A DNA stretch of 64,000 bases from Salticus scenicus (taxonomy: Eukaryota > Arthropoda > Arachnida > Araneae > Salticidae): positions 110,203,759-110,267,758 of the forward strand of contig OZ005653.1 of NCBI GenBank assembly GCA_963930645.1. The letters are read 5' to 3'. The notes beneath the pieces were generated by a model that saw only the letters and a program-made list of their open reading frames with translations, was not told where the DNA came from and made no database searches. Positions 38,943-52,692 of this stretch are shown here, piece after piece; the stretch's first letter is position 1, and every line of letters begins with the position of its first letter. A program made the position numbers and the translations under genes.

Positions 38943-40718
38943 TACTCTACAACAAAAAAAGCGACGCACCAAGAAGGAGTAATGCAAACTCGACAAAAAT
39001 TGACATACATACAGGTTTCGATGGAAAATGCAAAATTTTAAATTTTGGCTGCCATCGAATGAGCATGCGATGCTGCAGTGCATCTCAACTGCGCAACTGG
39101 CAGAATATTAAAAATGAGAAATTTTGATTCCAGGGCATAAATTATTCGAGAATTTTATTCCATCTTCTCAGAAAGACATTAAGCTATGCCACGCTCTCCC
39201 TATCACGGCCTTTCTCACGGGTCATGGCCCATTTCAAGCATACCTTTATGGGTTCCACCGACGACACTCGCCCCTGTGCCCTTGTGGTGAGGAAGGCAGT
39301 GCTTCCCATTACTTCTTCAACTGTCCCTTTACCTCCAGTTTTCACGTATAAAACTCATCCCCAAGACCAGTAAACTGGTTAGATAATATCATCACTAGAC
39401 CCTCCCTAGTCCAAAAACTAAATAAAATCTACGCACTTTTAAAATATATTACTAATTTAACAGATTAACCTCCAAGCTTCTTCCTACTGGCTCAAGTTGC
39501 AACCTACAATTCTGATCATTCCAAGCCACTCAGTTCTACAGTACTACTCCAAACTTGTACAGCAATGTTACCAAATTAACCACTGTTGCCCCTTGTCGCG
39601 TGCGGCGAAAGCCCGGCAACAACATGCAAATCTCAAAAAGACTTTTATCAATGTTTCTAACCAACTCAAAAACTAAAACGAATGAACTGAAATACTTAAT
39701 TATGGACTCATCTAATGAAATCATAGACTAAACTTTTCATTGCAAAGTCTTAACAAAGCTATTTATTCCTCCTTGTGCCCTCTTTCGCGTGAGGTTTAAT
39801 CCCAGAACACCTGCTATAAATAAATTTTCGCACTCTGTCGGTTGAGGCTCAATGCCTGGCGAATTTTGTAAACGCTTGTTGAATTCTCAATAAACGTTCG
39901 GAGCAGTTTCCTCTGTCTCTGACGCTTGTTGCCCGAGACACTGGAGCTCTCAACATCGCTCTAAGAGCGATGAGCGGGGACTGTCCCTTGTTCAGTAACT
40001 ATGCCACGCATATAGGTGCGCAAACAACATGTGTAGATGTCAGCATTTGAGTGTGGTGTGTAGTTGGGCTCAAAGAAGACGGTTTGTCTAAACTGCGATT
40101 TTTTTTTTTTTGACACCTGGATAGGAGCGGTACCACTATTAGGTAATATTGACATTGAAATATGGTCGAAAACTGAAACACAGCTTCAGTGAGGAAACGG
40201 CCGGCCTAAAGAAAGGACAGAATGTGTGAACCAGTCAATCGTCAAAGCGGTACTCAAAGCTTCAATTTATCATTATTATCGATCCCACGTGAAACTGGTA
40301 CTTCAGTGACTTCAAAGACCTTTAATAGGAGGCTCAGTGAAATGGGGTGTAGCTCAATTCACTGATATCTCTTCCACTGAGGGCGTTTAGAGCATCATAA
40401 ACAAAAGTCCTACAACCAGCTCGGGATTTTACCAATATAATGCCCCAATTGGACAGAATTTGCCCAGATACTTCACATGAGCCTATCTGCCCACTCTATC
40501 AATTAATACCAAGCCGAATAACTGCGTACGTAAGGGCCAGAGGTGGACTAACGCGTTATTGACTAGTGCAATTTGTGACGCCTTCTCTCTTGATTAAATC
40601 ATTAAAATTTTCTGAAACTTTAATCAATTGTTTTTCTCCACATGTACATTACACCTACCAATTTTTGTCACATATGGATAACTCTTTCTTCGCGCGTCGC
40701 TTTCTTTGTTATAGAGTG
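38943..40718. mobile_element. Tc1-like transposon relic (E1) split by a LINE
   Basis: Inverted ends TACTCTACAACAAAAAAAGC and GCTTTCTTTGTTATAGAGTG, TA flanks (38941-38942, 40719-40720). It aligns, inverted, with E2 along its length. Its sequence is interrupted at 39195-39995 by a retrotransposon. No intact transposase. Confidence 0.7.
39195..39995 (+). mobile_element. 5'-truncated non-LTR retrotransposon inserted in E1
   Basis: Begins in the last part of the ORF2-type protein: LTGHGPFQAYLYGFHRR followed by the Cys-His motif CPCGEEGSASHYFFNC, typical of the C-terminus of Jockey/R1/I-like LINEs. The frame then hits stops, and about 600 bp of 3' UTR follows, ending ...CCCTTGTTCAG. An 11-bp duplication CTATGCCACGC flanks it (39184-39194, 39999-40009). 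There is no poly(A) tail at the end. A second truncated copy is at 11936-12272. Confidence 0.8.
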
Positions 40719-42710
40719 TATATATAACGCATTTTAATCTTTATAACTGTAAAAGCCATTTTTTAAATATTCTTTTAAAATTTTTTATTTATTTATTGAT
40801 TTATTTTTGCCAGTAAAACAGTCTAGTATAGATTTAGCACACCCTCACTATATTTAAACATAAGCGATATTTAGGCGAAATGCTTAGATGGGTTTCGAGC
40901 CACAATTCTCTGTTTCGAAGCCATATACTTTACCTCGACATCATGATGATCACATAAACGCATCCCAAGGTTCATTACAGTACATTTACTGATTATACAA
41001 AGTTTATTTTTTCTCACCAAAATTATTTTTCTTTAAAGATTTTTTTTTTTTTCTGTTAACCTTTAAATGCATGGATTTTTATTTTTAATAAATAACATTT
41101 AAAATCAACCAGGAAATGGGTGTAGTTAATGGAAAAAATACAAAAATAAATAAATAAACAAATAAATAAATCCACACAAGGATTATAGAAAAAAAAAAAG
41201 GCTGCTTTTTTGTTGTGTGAATTCATCATTATATTAAAATACTAAAATAAATAAAAATTGATGCATTTCTACATCTTCAGGGGAAAAAAAAGCTACATTT
41301 TTCTTGTATGAATTTGTCATTATATGAATAAATATAAATATTATTCTATACCCTTACCTTGTTTCTATCCGAAAACATTTTTTTTCTGTATGTTTTTATT
41401 AATTTTTATATAAATAATCGTAATTCGTAATGCCTGCGACGAAATGATTTTGTACTCAGCGCGTCAAAAATACAAATTCTCACAGATAAGAAAAAAAAAA
41501 AAAAAGTTCTATGCAAAAGTTGCTATATAAAGAGGTTTGAGGTTTTAAACATACGATGAAAATCTGCATCAGATCTAGAAAAAGAAATTTTTCTCCCTTG
41601 TAATTTTCTTTTTTTTTTTTTTCAGGTGTATAAGTATTTATTAATATAATTACTCTGTATAAGCGACAGGCAAAAATACGTTTATGAACATCTCTTCGTC
41701 GTATGAGGGTGTTCTATGATTATTATGAATTAATTATGAAAATATAGATCTTCGATAACAAAATTATAAGAAAAAAATTATAAAATTTATATTCCCATTT
41801 GTAAATACAAAAAGAGAAATGAGACATGTAGAAAGTGAAAGAAAATGGGGAGCGAATTAGCGTACTTAAGTATTTTGATGAATTTTTAAATAATTTTCAT
41901 TTCTTAATATATTTTCCTAATGCAAAAGACTAGATTAAAAGTAACTAAATATATATATATCTGTGCAGAGCTTGTCAATAGAACAAGTAATCATCATATT
42001 CTTTAAATAAAGAAAATTGAATATTATAGGCTATTCTAAAAAAAATCAGACACATCAAATTTTTAAATTATATATATATATATATAAATCTTAAGAAATT
42101 TTTATTTTATGTAAACTATTCAAACAAAATAAAAATGAAAAATAAACTATTGCCCGTATTTTATAGCACTATTATTGTTAAAAAGAAAATTTTAACAGTA
42201 TAATCCCGCAATTAATTAAAAAAAAATTAACACAAAATAGTGTTTTTTTAAAAACGTGGGCTGTAAAAAACTTTTAGCAGTTAAACAGATAAAAAAGAAT
42301 GATTTTGTTATTTAACTTTCATTTCTTTTTATTACTACATTTATCTAATCCAAATATTAGTACAAATTTTCCATTAACAGTAAAAAAAAAAATGGATACG
42401 TAGAAATACAATTTTTAAATAATAATAATAATAAAAGAAAAGTCTAAATTCTGTTCTAAAGAATTATAATAAGTTTATCCTCTAAAAAAATTTACATTAA
42501 AAAGAAAAAAAAAAAAAAGGAAAGTTTTAAAAAGAGCTATTTGCAGATTAAAATTTAATCGATGTATAAAAGTGAAAAAAGTGAAAAAGTGAGATAAAAA
42601 GCTTAAAAGTAAATAGAAACACTTTTGAAGTGCATAAAAAAAGATAAGCTTAAGAGTAAAATAAAACTCTTATTTTTGCAACATCGCTCAAAGAATTCAG
42701 AATTCTTAAC

Positions 42711-42821
42711 CTCCTTCTGCCTCGCATAGAAGTGAAAGAGAAGCCCCTTCATCATAAGGACCTGCTAACCGCTTTAGCTTCTGGCCTCGATCATCCATTA
42801 TAACAACTGCTTGAGGGGGAA
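42711..42821 (-). CDS. Sidestep-family receptor, short exon for first half of Ig domain 2
   Basis: This 111-bp exon is found from its splice sites (acceptor TTTTCAG, donor GTTAAG) and its homology. It joins the previous exon in phase 1 (G+TT = Val) to give an IL-VPPQAVVIMDD linker, which matches the conserved VPP hinge between Ig1 and Ig2 in the family. It then reads RGQKLKRLAGPYDEG and ends SLSLLCEAEGG, carrying the first Ig2 cysteine. The second cysteine lies in the next exon, so Ig2 is the only domain split by an intron. It is flanked by the two largest introns (13.6 kb upstream, 11.5 kb downstream). Read alone it has no ATG; it makes sense only as an internal exon. Confidence 0.9.
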
Positions 42822-44274
42822 CTGAAAAAGAAAGAGAAAGTTCTTTAAACATTTTTTATCCTTATGTATGTTCCAAAACAATTTCATTATGAACTAATAT
42901 ATAAATAAATAGATAAATTATTGTTATTTAGATTAACTGAGCATATCTTTGATTAATGATAAAAATTAAAATTAACGAATATGCCATATTTAAACCTGGT
43001 AACATTCAATAAATTATTTTACAGTATCCATTATAACAATTTCAATAGGCCTTATTTATGAAGGAAATATATATTAATGAAAATAAATTTTAATATGAAT
43101 TTTAGTTATCATGCATATACTACGTAGGAAGTGTATTGAATGGAAAAAAAAAAAAAAAAAAAAAATGACTACAGTATTTTAAAATCGAGTGCCCCACTTT
43201 TTTAATCTATTTTATTTTATTTTTGAGGTATATATAAATGAATGTATACATATGTGTATGTAAACAAAATAGCATCAAAATTCTTATCTGATTGAACTAA
43301 AACTTAGCGTGTATGTTACAGATCACCGTCTGGTGATTTATAGTGATTTTGGTGAATGTAGGAATTACTCTTGTTTCACAAGTTTACGAACAAAAGCACT
43401 TCACCGTTACGACACCTGAACTGAAATTACTTGAATTGCGGTACAGTATGATCTCTACATTCGATTGTTCTACAATTTGATAGACATATGTTAGGCAATT
43501 GTCGCAAAAACATATTTTATAAATATAGATGTTATGTGTATATATATATAAGAAAACAAGATACAATTCTTGAGCATTGCGGCCTATAGAGTCAAATTAA
43601 AGAAAATTCTCATTGATAATGGTAAATTGTATGAAATATTGGGGGGAAAAAACTGATACATATTCCATTGCCTTCTAAATGAATTTTGAATTATTAAGGG
43701 AAATTATGTGTATATTTATAAGTAGCAGGCTACGCCCGCTTCGCTGGTCACTATTTTTAAATGAATCACAATAATTAATGAATTCTCAAAATTGCATTAA
43801 TTTTTATCATGTGATAAAAAAAGAGAAAATAAAATTCTGATCGGGAAAAATGTCGCACCGGGTCCCCACTGCCTTCGGCAGCGTAGACCCGTGCGCTGCG
43901 CGCACGTATTCCTTCACCATCCTTATGACTTCTCAAAATTCCATGTTATTACTCATAAACTTTCATTATCAAGAAAAGGAATTAAAAAATATATCATTTA
44001 GCATCGGGTAAAAACTCACACCGGGACGCCACAGACTTCGGCAGCGCAGACCCATGCGCGCTGCGCGCGCACGTTTGAGGATATACGTGCGCTGTACACA
44101 CATATTCTTTCTCAACTGAAACATTTATTATTAAGAAAATAAAATTTAAAAAAAATCTTTTATCATCGGGGAAAAACTCACAAACCCATGCGCGCTGCGC
44201 ACCTATTCCTTCCCTACCGTTCCAGCCCCTCCTAATTAACTTGCATATACCAATTTTGAACGGTCTTACTCAAT

Positions 44275-46420
44275 TAGCTGAGATGCAAAAGAAAACCTGA
44301 TCAGGACACTTTAAATTGTAAATCAGGTGAAATCTCGAATTCCACTTTCGATAATGTAAAAGAACTTTAAAATATCTTTCGAATGATGTATTAGAAATAA
44401 TTTAATCATAATTAGAATATGAAATTTAAAAATATTACAGCGCCATCTGGCGGTAGAAATTTCTGTAATCTATTGTTCCATTCGAGATCAACAATGCTTT
44501 CAAATGATGTATTACTCATGAAATTATTTTAATTAGTAGATGAGATACAAAAGAAAACCTAATCAGGACACCTCAAAACGTGTAAATCGGGTGAAATCTC
44601 GATTTCCATTTTCGATAATGTAAAAGTACTTTAAAATGTGTATTAACTAAAATATGCTTTCAAATGATGTATTACTTATGAACTTTTTTAATTAATAACT
44701 GAGATAAAAAAAAAAAAAAAAAAAAAAAAAAAACTGATTCAGGACATCTCAAAACGTGTAAATCTGGTGAAAACTTTCGATAATTTAAAAGAACTTTAAA
44801 ATATCGTTCGAATGATGTATTACAAATAATTTAATCATAATTAGAAATTGAAATATTGAAATTTTAAAATATTACAGCGCCATCTGGCGGTACAAATTTC
44901 TGTATTCCACTGTTCGATTCCAAATAAAGAAATCTTTCTAATGATGTATTACTTATGATATTATTTTAATTAGTAGCTGAGATACAAAAGAAAACTAATT
45001 CAGGGGACCTCAAAACGTGTAAATCTGGTGAAAACTTTCGATAATTTAAAAGAACTTTAAAATATCTTTCGAGTGATGTATTAAAAATAATTTAATCATA
45101 ATTAGAAATTGAAATATTGAAATTTTGAAAGATTACAGCGCCATCTGGCGGTACAAAATTCTGTATTCCACTGTTCGATTCCAAATCAAAAAAGCTTTCT
45201 AATGATGTATTACTTACGAAATTATTTTAAATAGTAGCTGAGATACAAAAGAAAACTAATTCAGGGGACCTCAAAACGTGTAAATCTGGTGAAAACTTTC
45301 GATAATTTAAAAGAACTTTAAAATATCTTTCGAGTGATGTATTAAAAATAATTTAATCATAATTAGAAATTGAAATATTGAAATTTTGATAGATTACAGC
45401 GCCATCTGGCGGTACAAAATTCTGTATTCCACTGTTCGATTCCAAATCAAAAAAGCTTTCTAATGATGTATTACTTACGAAATTATTTTAGTTAGTAGCT
45501 GAGATACAAAAGAAAACTAATTCAGGAGACCTCAAAACATGTAAATCTGGTGAAAATTGTCGATAATATAAAAGAACTTTAAAATATCTTTCGAATGATG
45601 CTTTAAAAATAATTTAATCATAATTAGAAATTGAAATATTGAAATTTGAAAATATTACAGCACCATCTGGCGGTAGAAATTTCTGTAAACCACTGTTCGA
45701 TTCCAAATCAAAAAAGCTTTCTAATGATGTATTACTTATAAAATTACTTTAATTAGTAGCTGAGATACAAAAGAAAACCTAATCAGGAAACCTCAAAACG
45801 TGTAAATCGGGTGAAATCTCGAATTCCATTTTCGATAATGTAAAAGTACTTTAAAACGTGTATCAAGTCAACAAAGCTTTCAAATGATGTACAGTCGGTA
45901 AGAAAAGTGTCCGAACACTAGCAAAAATTCCTATGTAAAAAAAGTACACGTAAAATAAATCCTTGTCCAATCCTGTTCTTACACTGACTAAGAACAGGAT
46001 TCGACAAGGATTTATTTAACAAAACGATATGAAGTGTACTTTTTTTACATAGGAATTTTTGCTAGTGTTCGGACACTTTTGTTACCGACTGTATTACTTA
46101 TGAAATTTTTTTAATGAATAACTGAGATATAAAAAAACTGATTCAGGACACCTCAAAACGTGTAAATCTGGTGAAAACTTTCGATAATTTAAAAGAACTT
46201 TAAAATATCTTTCGAATGATGTATTAAAAATAATTTAATTGGAATTTGAAATATCGAAATTTTAAAATATCTAGCGGTAGAAATTTCTGTAATCTACTGT
46301 TCAATTCGAAATCAACAAAGCTTTCAAATAACGTGTTACTTATGAAATTATTTTAATTATTAGCTGAGATACAAAAGAAAACCTAATCAGGACATTCTAA
46401 AACATGTAAATCACATGAAA
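44275..46420. repeat. Tandem array inside Helitron D, ~261-bp period
   Basis: Units begin GCTGAGATACAAAAGAAAAC at about 44277, 44543, 44697, 44966, 45238, 45499, 45760, 46121 and 46366; the third is truncated, and the seventh is lengthened by a 200-bp MITE. Most contain ATTACAGCGCCATCTGGCGG at 44435, 44872, 45133, 45394 and (one base changed) 45654, spaced 261 bp where intact. Confidence 0.88.
45892..46091. mobile_element. Palindromic mariner/Tc1-type MITE, copy 2
   Basis: 200 bp, ends CAGTCGGTAAGAAAAGTGTC and GACACTTTTGTTACCGACTG, flanked by TA (45890-45891, 46092-46093). It is nearly a perfect palindrome centred near 45992. Inserted into the seventh tandem unit of Helitron D, hence younger than the array. 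Confidence 0.88.
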
Positions 46421-47783
46421 TCTCTAATTCCATTATCTACGGTAGCTTTATTAATGAAAGTAAAAAGAAAAATAAATATTTTTTATTCCCCCATAATGGA
46501 AGTAAAAAGAAAAAGAAAAGTATTTTTTAGTTCCTTCAAATGTATTTTGTTGCTATGGAAACTCCTATCGTCTATTGAAAGATAGATTACGTGTTTGAAT
46601 AAAATTTAATTTGCAATTAAAATGCAACTGCTTTGTTTATTAATGAAAATTGATGAAATTTTAACTGCAGGTTGGTTTTGTGCTGAATAGGTTGTATATT
46701 AAGTGTTGTGTACGAAAAAGAAAATTTGAAGCACTTTGAAATTTGCAATTTTTAACTCCAGTTAAAGGTCACGTGACATTAATGACTTGCACATGTTTTG
46801 CTTAAGTTAGAGACAGCCGTTAAATTCGTCTGCTGAATGCTGATAGAATGCCTCTTTTTAAGCAATAAGGATTTTTGGTCATTTTTGCGATCGATATGGG
46901 TCAACATTTTAATTAATATCTCCGAAACTAATTAAGATTTTTAAATTCTGTTTCGAGGAAAACATCGGAAAGGCTCCAGAGCATCCGTATGTCAATTCTT
47001 GTACTTTTGCGTTCAATAGGGGCTGAACGTATAAAAGAACAGACAGACAGACAGACAGACAGATAGACAGATAGACAGACAGACAGACAAACCTTTCCAT
47101 TTATTATTATAGATTACTTTTTAGCGAAGTATAATATATTTTACGTTTCCTTTTACAGCTAATTACATATAGCTCATAAAATTATTTAAAAAGGGAGTAA
47201 AACTGATATGTATTTTAGAATTTTATAGGGGATTGATTACTACGAGAAATCGTTTGCATAGCATTTATAGACTTTTACATAAGGAAACAAAAATACAAGT
47301 GCTTGAAATTGGGGAGAAATATTCAGATATCCTATTATACATTTCGCCTTTTATTATTTACTGAATTATTAACTAATTAAAATTTGTTTAAGCGCCTGAT
47401 AACTAATAACTTTTTGAAAAGTCGAGTGAAATTGTGCAAGATGATTTCTTTTAAATATTACTATTTCTGTCGAATTATGTATGGGTAATATTTATAAATA
47501 TGTCTTAAAGAAACATGCATATTGCAAAATATGTTAATATATAAAAGATAACAATGATTATTTGAGCACAGATACTATTTTATAAATTCCATTTTAATAA
47601 ATTTCTTAAAAGATCAGATTTAGAGTATTTAATATAGACATAATTATTATGGTATTTCTGTAAATATGATCTATAAAAATATAGAAATATAAAAATAACT
47701 TGTGGGTCTGCAGATCAGGAGCCTCAATGTCCTGTTTGCATCACACGTTATTCAATAGGCCATTTTATTTATTCCCTATTATG

Positions 47784-47825
<42 letters not shown>

Positions 47826-48169
47826 TTTCGATTGATTTGCTACATAAACAGATACGTTCCTGAGGGGTACTGCCGCCCCCTTACCTTCCGATGTATCTCT
47901 CTTCCTATACCTATCTGTATATCGCATATATGTGTTCTTAATAACTGACAGTCTTGTATTATTTCCCTGAAACTAATAATAATTTGTACCAAATTCCTTG
48001 CAAAAATATTTCATAGCACATCGGAATTATTTTGTGAAACAATGTAAACTAATTACAAATTATATGCCCACACTTTTCAAGAGAAAATCATGCCTTTAAA
48101 ATTCGGATAAAATTCTATTATATTTAATGGGGTGTAACCATGTTAAAATACACTTTTAAGATATTTCTA

Positions 48170-49250
48170 CTACAGACCGTAATAGCATGAAATTCTTTTA
48201 TGTATCCCGGAAAAGTAGCCCCAGTTATTATATATGTCAAATATAAGAATACAATTAATTAACTATAACGCAATAGTTTTTCAAAGTAATTTGACATAAT
48301 TTGCGTGATTACAGAACGTCATCGAAATTCTTTTGCGTGGTCCCATAAATAATTTATTTAGTCTATACATACCCTTTTTTAAGAGTAAACATGCTGTTAA
48401 GCATCTTTAGAATATATGTTAATTCCCATACGTTCAATGCAGCATAAACGCATTAAAGTGCGCTTAAATTTAAAAAAAAAAAAAAAAAAATGTCCATAGA
48501 TTCTAATGTCACGAAATTTTTTTGTGTGCCTCTGTAAACGAACCATAAACGTTTTATACACCATTAAAACTTATTCAGCTTATTCTACGTTTTTCATGAG
48601 TAATTGTTCGAAAATGGACATAATTTATATGATTACGTGACATTGTCAGAACACACATTTAGGGTCCTGCACATTAATTAGTAAGCCTAAGAGCGCATAT
48701 CTTCTGCAGAAAACAAGTTTAAGCATCTCCCTAAGGTACTCTAATCCCTAATTTTCTCTATTACAAAGTAATGTTGTTAAAATGCGTTTAAACGAAATTC
48801 ACCCATATGCCGTAATGTTTAGAATTTTGGCGTGTCCCTGTACACAATTTATAAACAATATAGACATAAGAATTATACAGCTATTTCTATACAAATCCTG
48901 AGCATGTGTGCCAATTTGCAAGTGAATTGGAGGATTTTTGCGGCCACTATTGTGGTACATACAAATTCTGCCCATAGGCGTAATGGTAAGAACAATTTCG
49001 GTGTGCCCTGTGCACGAACTACAAATGGAATGCACACCTAAAACTATAAAGCTAATTGCATGTGGCTCATAAACATGTGTGCCAAATTGCATGTCAATAG
49101 CGTGATTTTTGAGGTCAGTATCGCGGTATACACATATTCTTCCCATTTGCCGTAATGATAAGGAAATCTTTGGCATGTCCCTGTCCTGTACACGAACTAT
49201 AAATGGAATACACACTTAAAACTATACAGTTAATACCGGTGAAACTTTTT
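48170..49250. repeat. Tandem array, ~172-bp period
   Basis: Landmark GGYRTGYCCCTGTRCACGAAC recurs at about 48828, 49000 and 49172, 172 bp apart; more diverged units precede (48331, 48520, 48655). Open frames crossing it (up to 138 codons) are frame-preserving read-through of the last units, not a gene. Confidence 0.75.
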
Positions 49251-50557
49251 GTAATATGTTTGTCAAGATGGGTGTCAACTCTTAATAAATTTGCCTATGA
49301 CACAGGGACTGTATAAAAGTTTAAGTCTTTGTAATTTAAAAAAATAAAATAAAATAAAATATTTTTTAAACTTAAACATACCGCACCATAAATGGTTACA
49401 TTTGAAAAGAAAAAAAAAGAGTATTTGTAAGTAAATGTCTGAGACCAATGATCGTGAAAATAAAGGCCTCCGTGGGACTTTGCCTTGCATCCAAATTAAT
49501 ATCATAATTTCGAGACTTATCAGACTTATTTTTGATATTTTTATATATACATTATACATAGAATATAAAATTTTGCTCTAACCTACCGAGTGAAAAAAAT
49601 AATAAAATAAAATAAATAAATAAAAATGAATTTCTAATAACGAACGCATTTCTCGACAAAAATTACTCATACTTAAATATGTTCATATCAGTATCGCTAA
49701 TGATCTGACATTTTTGTGATGTAAATAATCCTCAAAGTGAAAGTTTATACGAAATTTAGCGATATTCACTCATGTTAAGAGAATCATAAATTGCGAATAA
49801 CTTTCTAAGATTTCAGATAATAATGTTCATAGTAAATAATGTTTATGCCGGTATCAGAAAGGATATTGTTAAACTGGCCTGATAAAAATAATCTTCTTAA
49901 TTCAGGTTTAAGAGACATTTCCCTCTATTTTAGAGTGTAAATAGTAAATAGTAAAAAAAAAAAAAAAGGTTTAAAATTGCAATGTTAAAAAATAAATAAA
50001 TAATAAAATAATAATAAAATAGATACACGTCATTACATTAATTGATTCTGTAAAACCGGTCCGACAACTTTACAGTTTTTTCTTGTAATGAGTACAGGGT
50101 CTAACAAAATAAGAAACTAAGAAAGTAACATGGGGGAACCAACTTTCTTTTATTTTAAAACGTTTAAAAATCTCAAAAAAAAAAAAAAAAAAAAAAGATA
50201 AAAAATTTAACAAATACATAAGTTTCCCATGCACATATTATGATGGGGAACTAAAAAGATTAAACTGCATATTAAAATAAAAACTTTTTATTACTATATA
50301 TATACATATATAAGTTTGAATTTCTGTACAGAATTTTAATAATTAATATTAAAACTTATTATCGAAAACAACTAATATTCACTATTTTTCTATAATTTTC
50401 AGCGCATTTTATAAAACAAAAACTAAAAGTGATTTGTTTTATGAATGTAATGCTTTTGAATGTTTTCGAAAGAAACTCAAAAAAGAACTAAATTGTCATT
50501 TTGCAAAAAACAAACTTTTTAACAATTACTTTTAAATCATATCTCAACAAGATCTTA

Positions 50558-51354
50558 TCTATATAAATAAAGAGAAGTGTCTGTGTGTCTGTGTATCTGT
50601 CTTCGCTCTGGTGCTCACACTACTGATTGCAGAGCTTCAAAATTTGGCATATAGGTACCTGGGACCCTGCAGGTTTTTTTCGAATTTCGAATTTGAATTT
50701 TTTAAATTAATGTTTTTTCGATTTTAAATATTGGCTTCAATGTTTCATTTTTCAGAAATTTCTTTCGTTTCAAAAGTCTGCGCAACTTAGCAACGGCTAT
50801 TAAACTATTTATTTATTTAAATTCATTTGAGAAAGAAATATTTTTTATTATATTTATTGAAATCAAATAGTTATACACATACAGTAGAAAAAGTTAAACA
50901 TATTAAATTTTTAGATTTTGGCATATAGGTACCTGGGACCCTGGAGGTGTGCACCTCATCGAGATTTTTTCGAATTTGAATTTTTTAAATTAATATTTTT
51001 CTGATTTTAAATATTGGCTTCTTTGCTTCATTTTTCATAGATTTATTCTTTTGCTTCAATCCTCTGCGTACCTTAGCAACGGCGATTACGCAACTTATTT
51101 TTATTTAATACATTCATTTGAAGGCGATTTTTTTTTTTTTTTTTGTTATAATTAGTTTTAAATTTAGAAACGTACTTATAACAGTTGTGTTTAATTTTTT
51201 ATAGTAGAACAACTTCTTATTTTTCATTTTTTAATTAAATTCCTTTAAAAGAAAAACTTTTATTCATTATTATTTTTTTTTTTTTACAGTATTTATCGGG
51301 AAAAATGGTAGTACATACATAGTAAAAAGGATTAAAATGATTAAAATTTATTTG

Positions 51355-51395
<41 letters not shown>

Positions 51396-51823
51396 TAATC
51401 TTCTTTTTATTTTATTATATTTTATTACATTGGTCGGAATCAAATCGTCAAATAGTGTAAATAGCATGGGCTATAAAATACATGGTTCAAAACTAAAATA
51501 TCTAATAGATGCTGAGATACAGTCATCTCGAAAATCGTAGTTCTTAAATAGTAGCAGATCCCCCCTGTCGTTGATAAATATCCATATTAAAATGCCCGGG
51601 AAAGATCTTTCTGCAGGCATGGGAAACCTAGACCTGATGCAGTGCGGTCGGGAAAAGAGCTGCCGTAGACAGCGGGTACCCGAAGCAAGGTTTGGAGCAA
51701 TTTCCGTTTTGTTTTTCTTTAGGTTTTTGTCTACAATGTGGTATAAAAAATTTAATATTAATTCAATTATTTCGAAAATTGATTTAAATATAGTGGCCAG
51801 TGAAGCGGGCGTAGCCTGCTATG
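50558..51823 (+). mobile_element. Non-autonomous Helitron, copy C, with internal duplication
   Basis: Starts TCTATATAAATAAAGAG after an A. It ends GAAGCGGGCGTAGCCTGCTAT, one base off CTAGT. A ~276-bp segment starting TTGGCATATAGGTACCTGGG is duplicated (about 50641 and 50917), making it longer than copies A and B. It carries the GC-rich block at 51560-51705. No Rep/helicase. Confidence 0.78.
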
Positions 51824-52692
51824 CATTAATATTTTGAATAAGTTCTAAATAAAAAAAAAAATATGGTGTAAATCAAAATCCGCAAGCTTTAGAAAATTAC
51901 TTTAAATAAAAGAACTATGCTGAAAAATAGAATGGTAACACAAGTATTTGAATTTATTTTAAAGTCATGTGATAAAATAAAAATTATTTACCTGTCAGTA
52001 AAGCTTTAATCACCCTTGGAATTTCTTTTGTAAATAAGCTAAAGACTTAAAAGTTCATATTTTAATTCAATTGTTTTTTTCAACATAAAAGGGAACTTTC
52101 GATAATAGTGAAATTTTTATCTTTATTTAATTTCGTTTCTTTTCCTAGTAAAGTTTTATATATTATTAAATTTTGCACTTAATATCAAAGATTAAACATG
52201 CAAAATTATTAAATTAAAAATGTGAATAATAAATAATAAATTTTAATTCAGAAGCATCAATTTGTTTTGATGCTATACCAAAAATTGACTTAATCAATAA
52301 AAATTACTAGAATTATAACTTTTTTATTTACTTATACAATGGTGTTCAAAATTAAAACAGCAAACTATTTTCTTGTTTTCTTCATTTGCGCATAACTGTC
52401 AAATATATAAACAGACGAATATAAAATTTAAACGACACAATAGAATTTGATATAACTTTAGTGTAAGTAATTCTTTTTAAATTAATAATTACTCAAATTT
52501 TCGCAAAAGTCAGATTTCAAAAAAAAAAAAAAAAAAGGAAAGAAAAAAGGAAAAAAATTCAACAATTTTAGAAAAGAAAATTTAATGAAAAATGGAGTTA
52601 AGGATGCATTACAAGTAGGTGAAGATGCACATGCTTTCAAATGTTAATCTAAATCTTGATTTTTTTTCTGTGTTCAACAACAGTGTTTTGTT

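Larger units (their letters stand above)
31187..42710 (-). other. Receptor intron within Ig2
   Basis: An 11.5-kb intron. Nothing recognisable in 31190-34590 beyond ATT, TAAA and TA microsatellites (31919-31952, 32134-32166). Nor in 40725-42710, which is AT-rich with short poly-A/T and TA runs. The middle (34596-40718) is transposon. Confidence 0.8.
43731..47113 (-). mobile_element. Large non-autonomous Helitron (copy D, 3.4 kb)
   Basis: On the minus strand it starts TCTATAATAATAAATGGAAA (after an A) followed by a TCTG/TCTA microsatellite, and ends GCGAAGCGGGCGTAGCCTG and CTACT before a T. Apart from the last bases (CTACT for CTRRT) this is a textbook Helitron in an A/T target. The 3' ~40 bp matches copies A-C. 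The interior holds three GC-rich blocks (43855-43910, 44020-44080, 44180-44215) and a tandem array. No Rep/helicase seen. Confidence 0.7.

Noticed and set aside
48799..49215. 138-codon frame on the minus strand
   Set aside because: It is read-through of three ~172-bp tandem units, so the peptide is itself a repeat with no domain.
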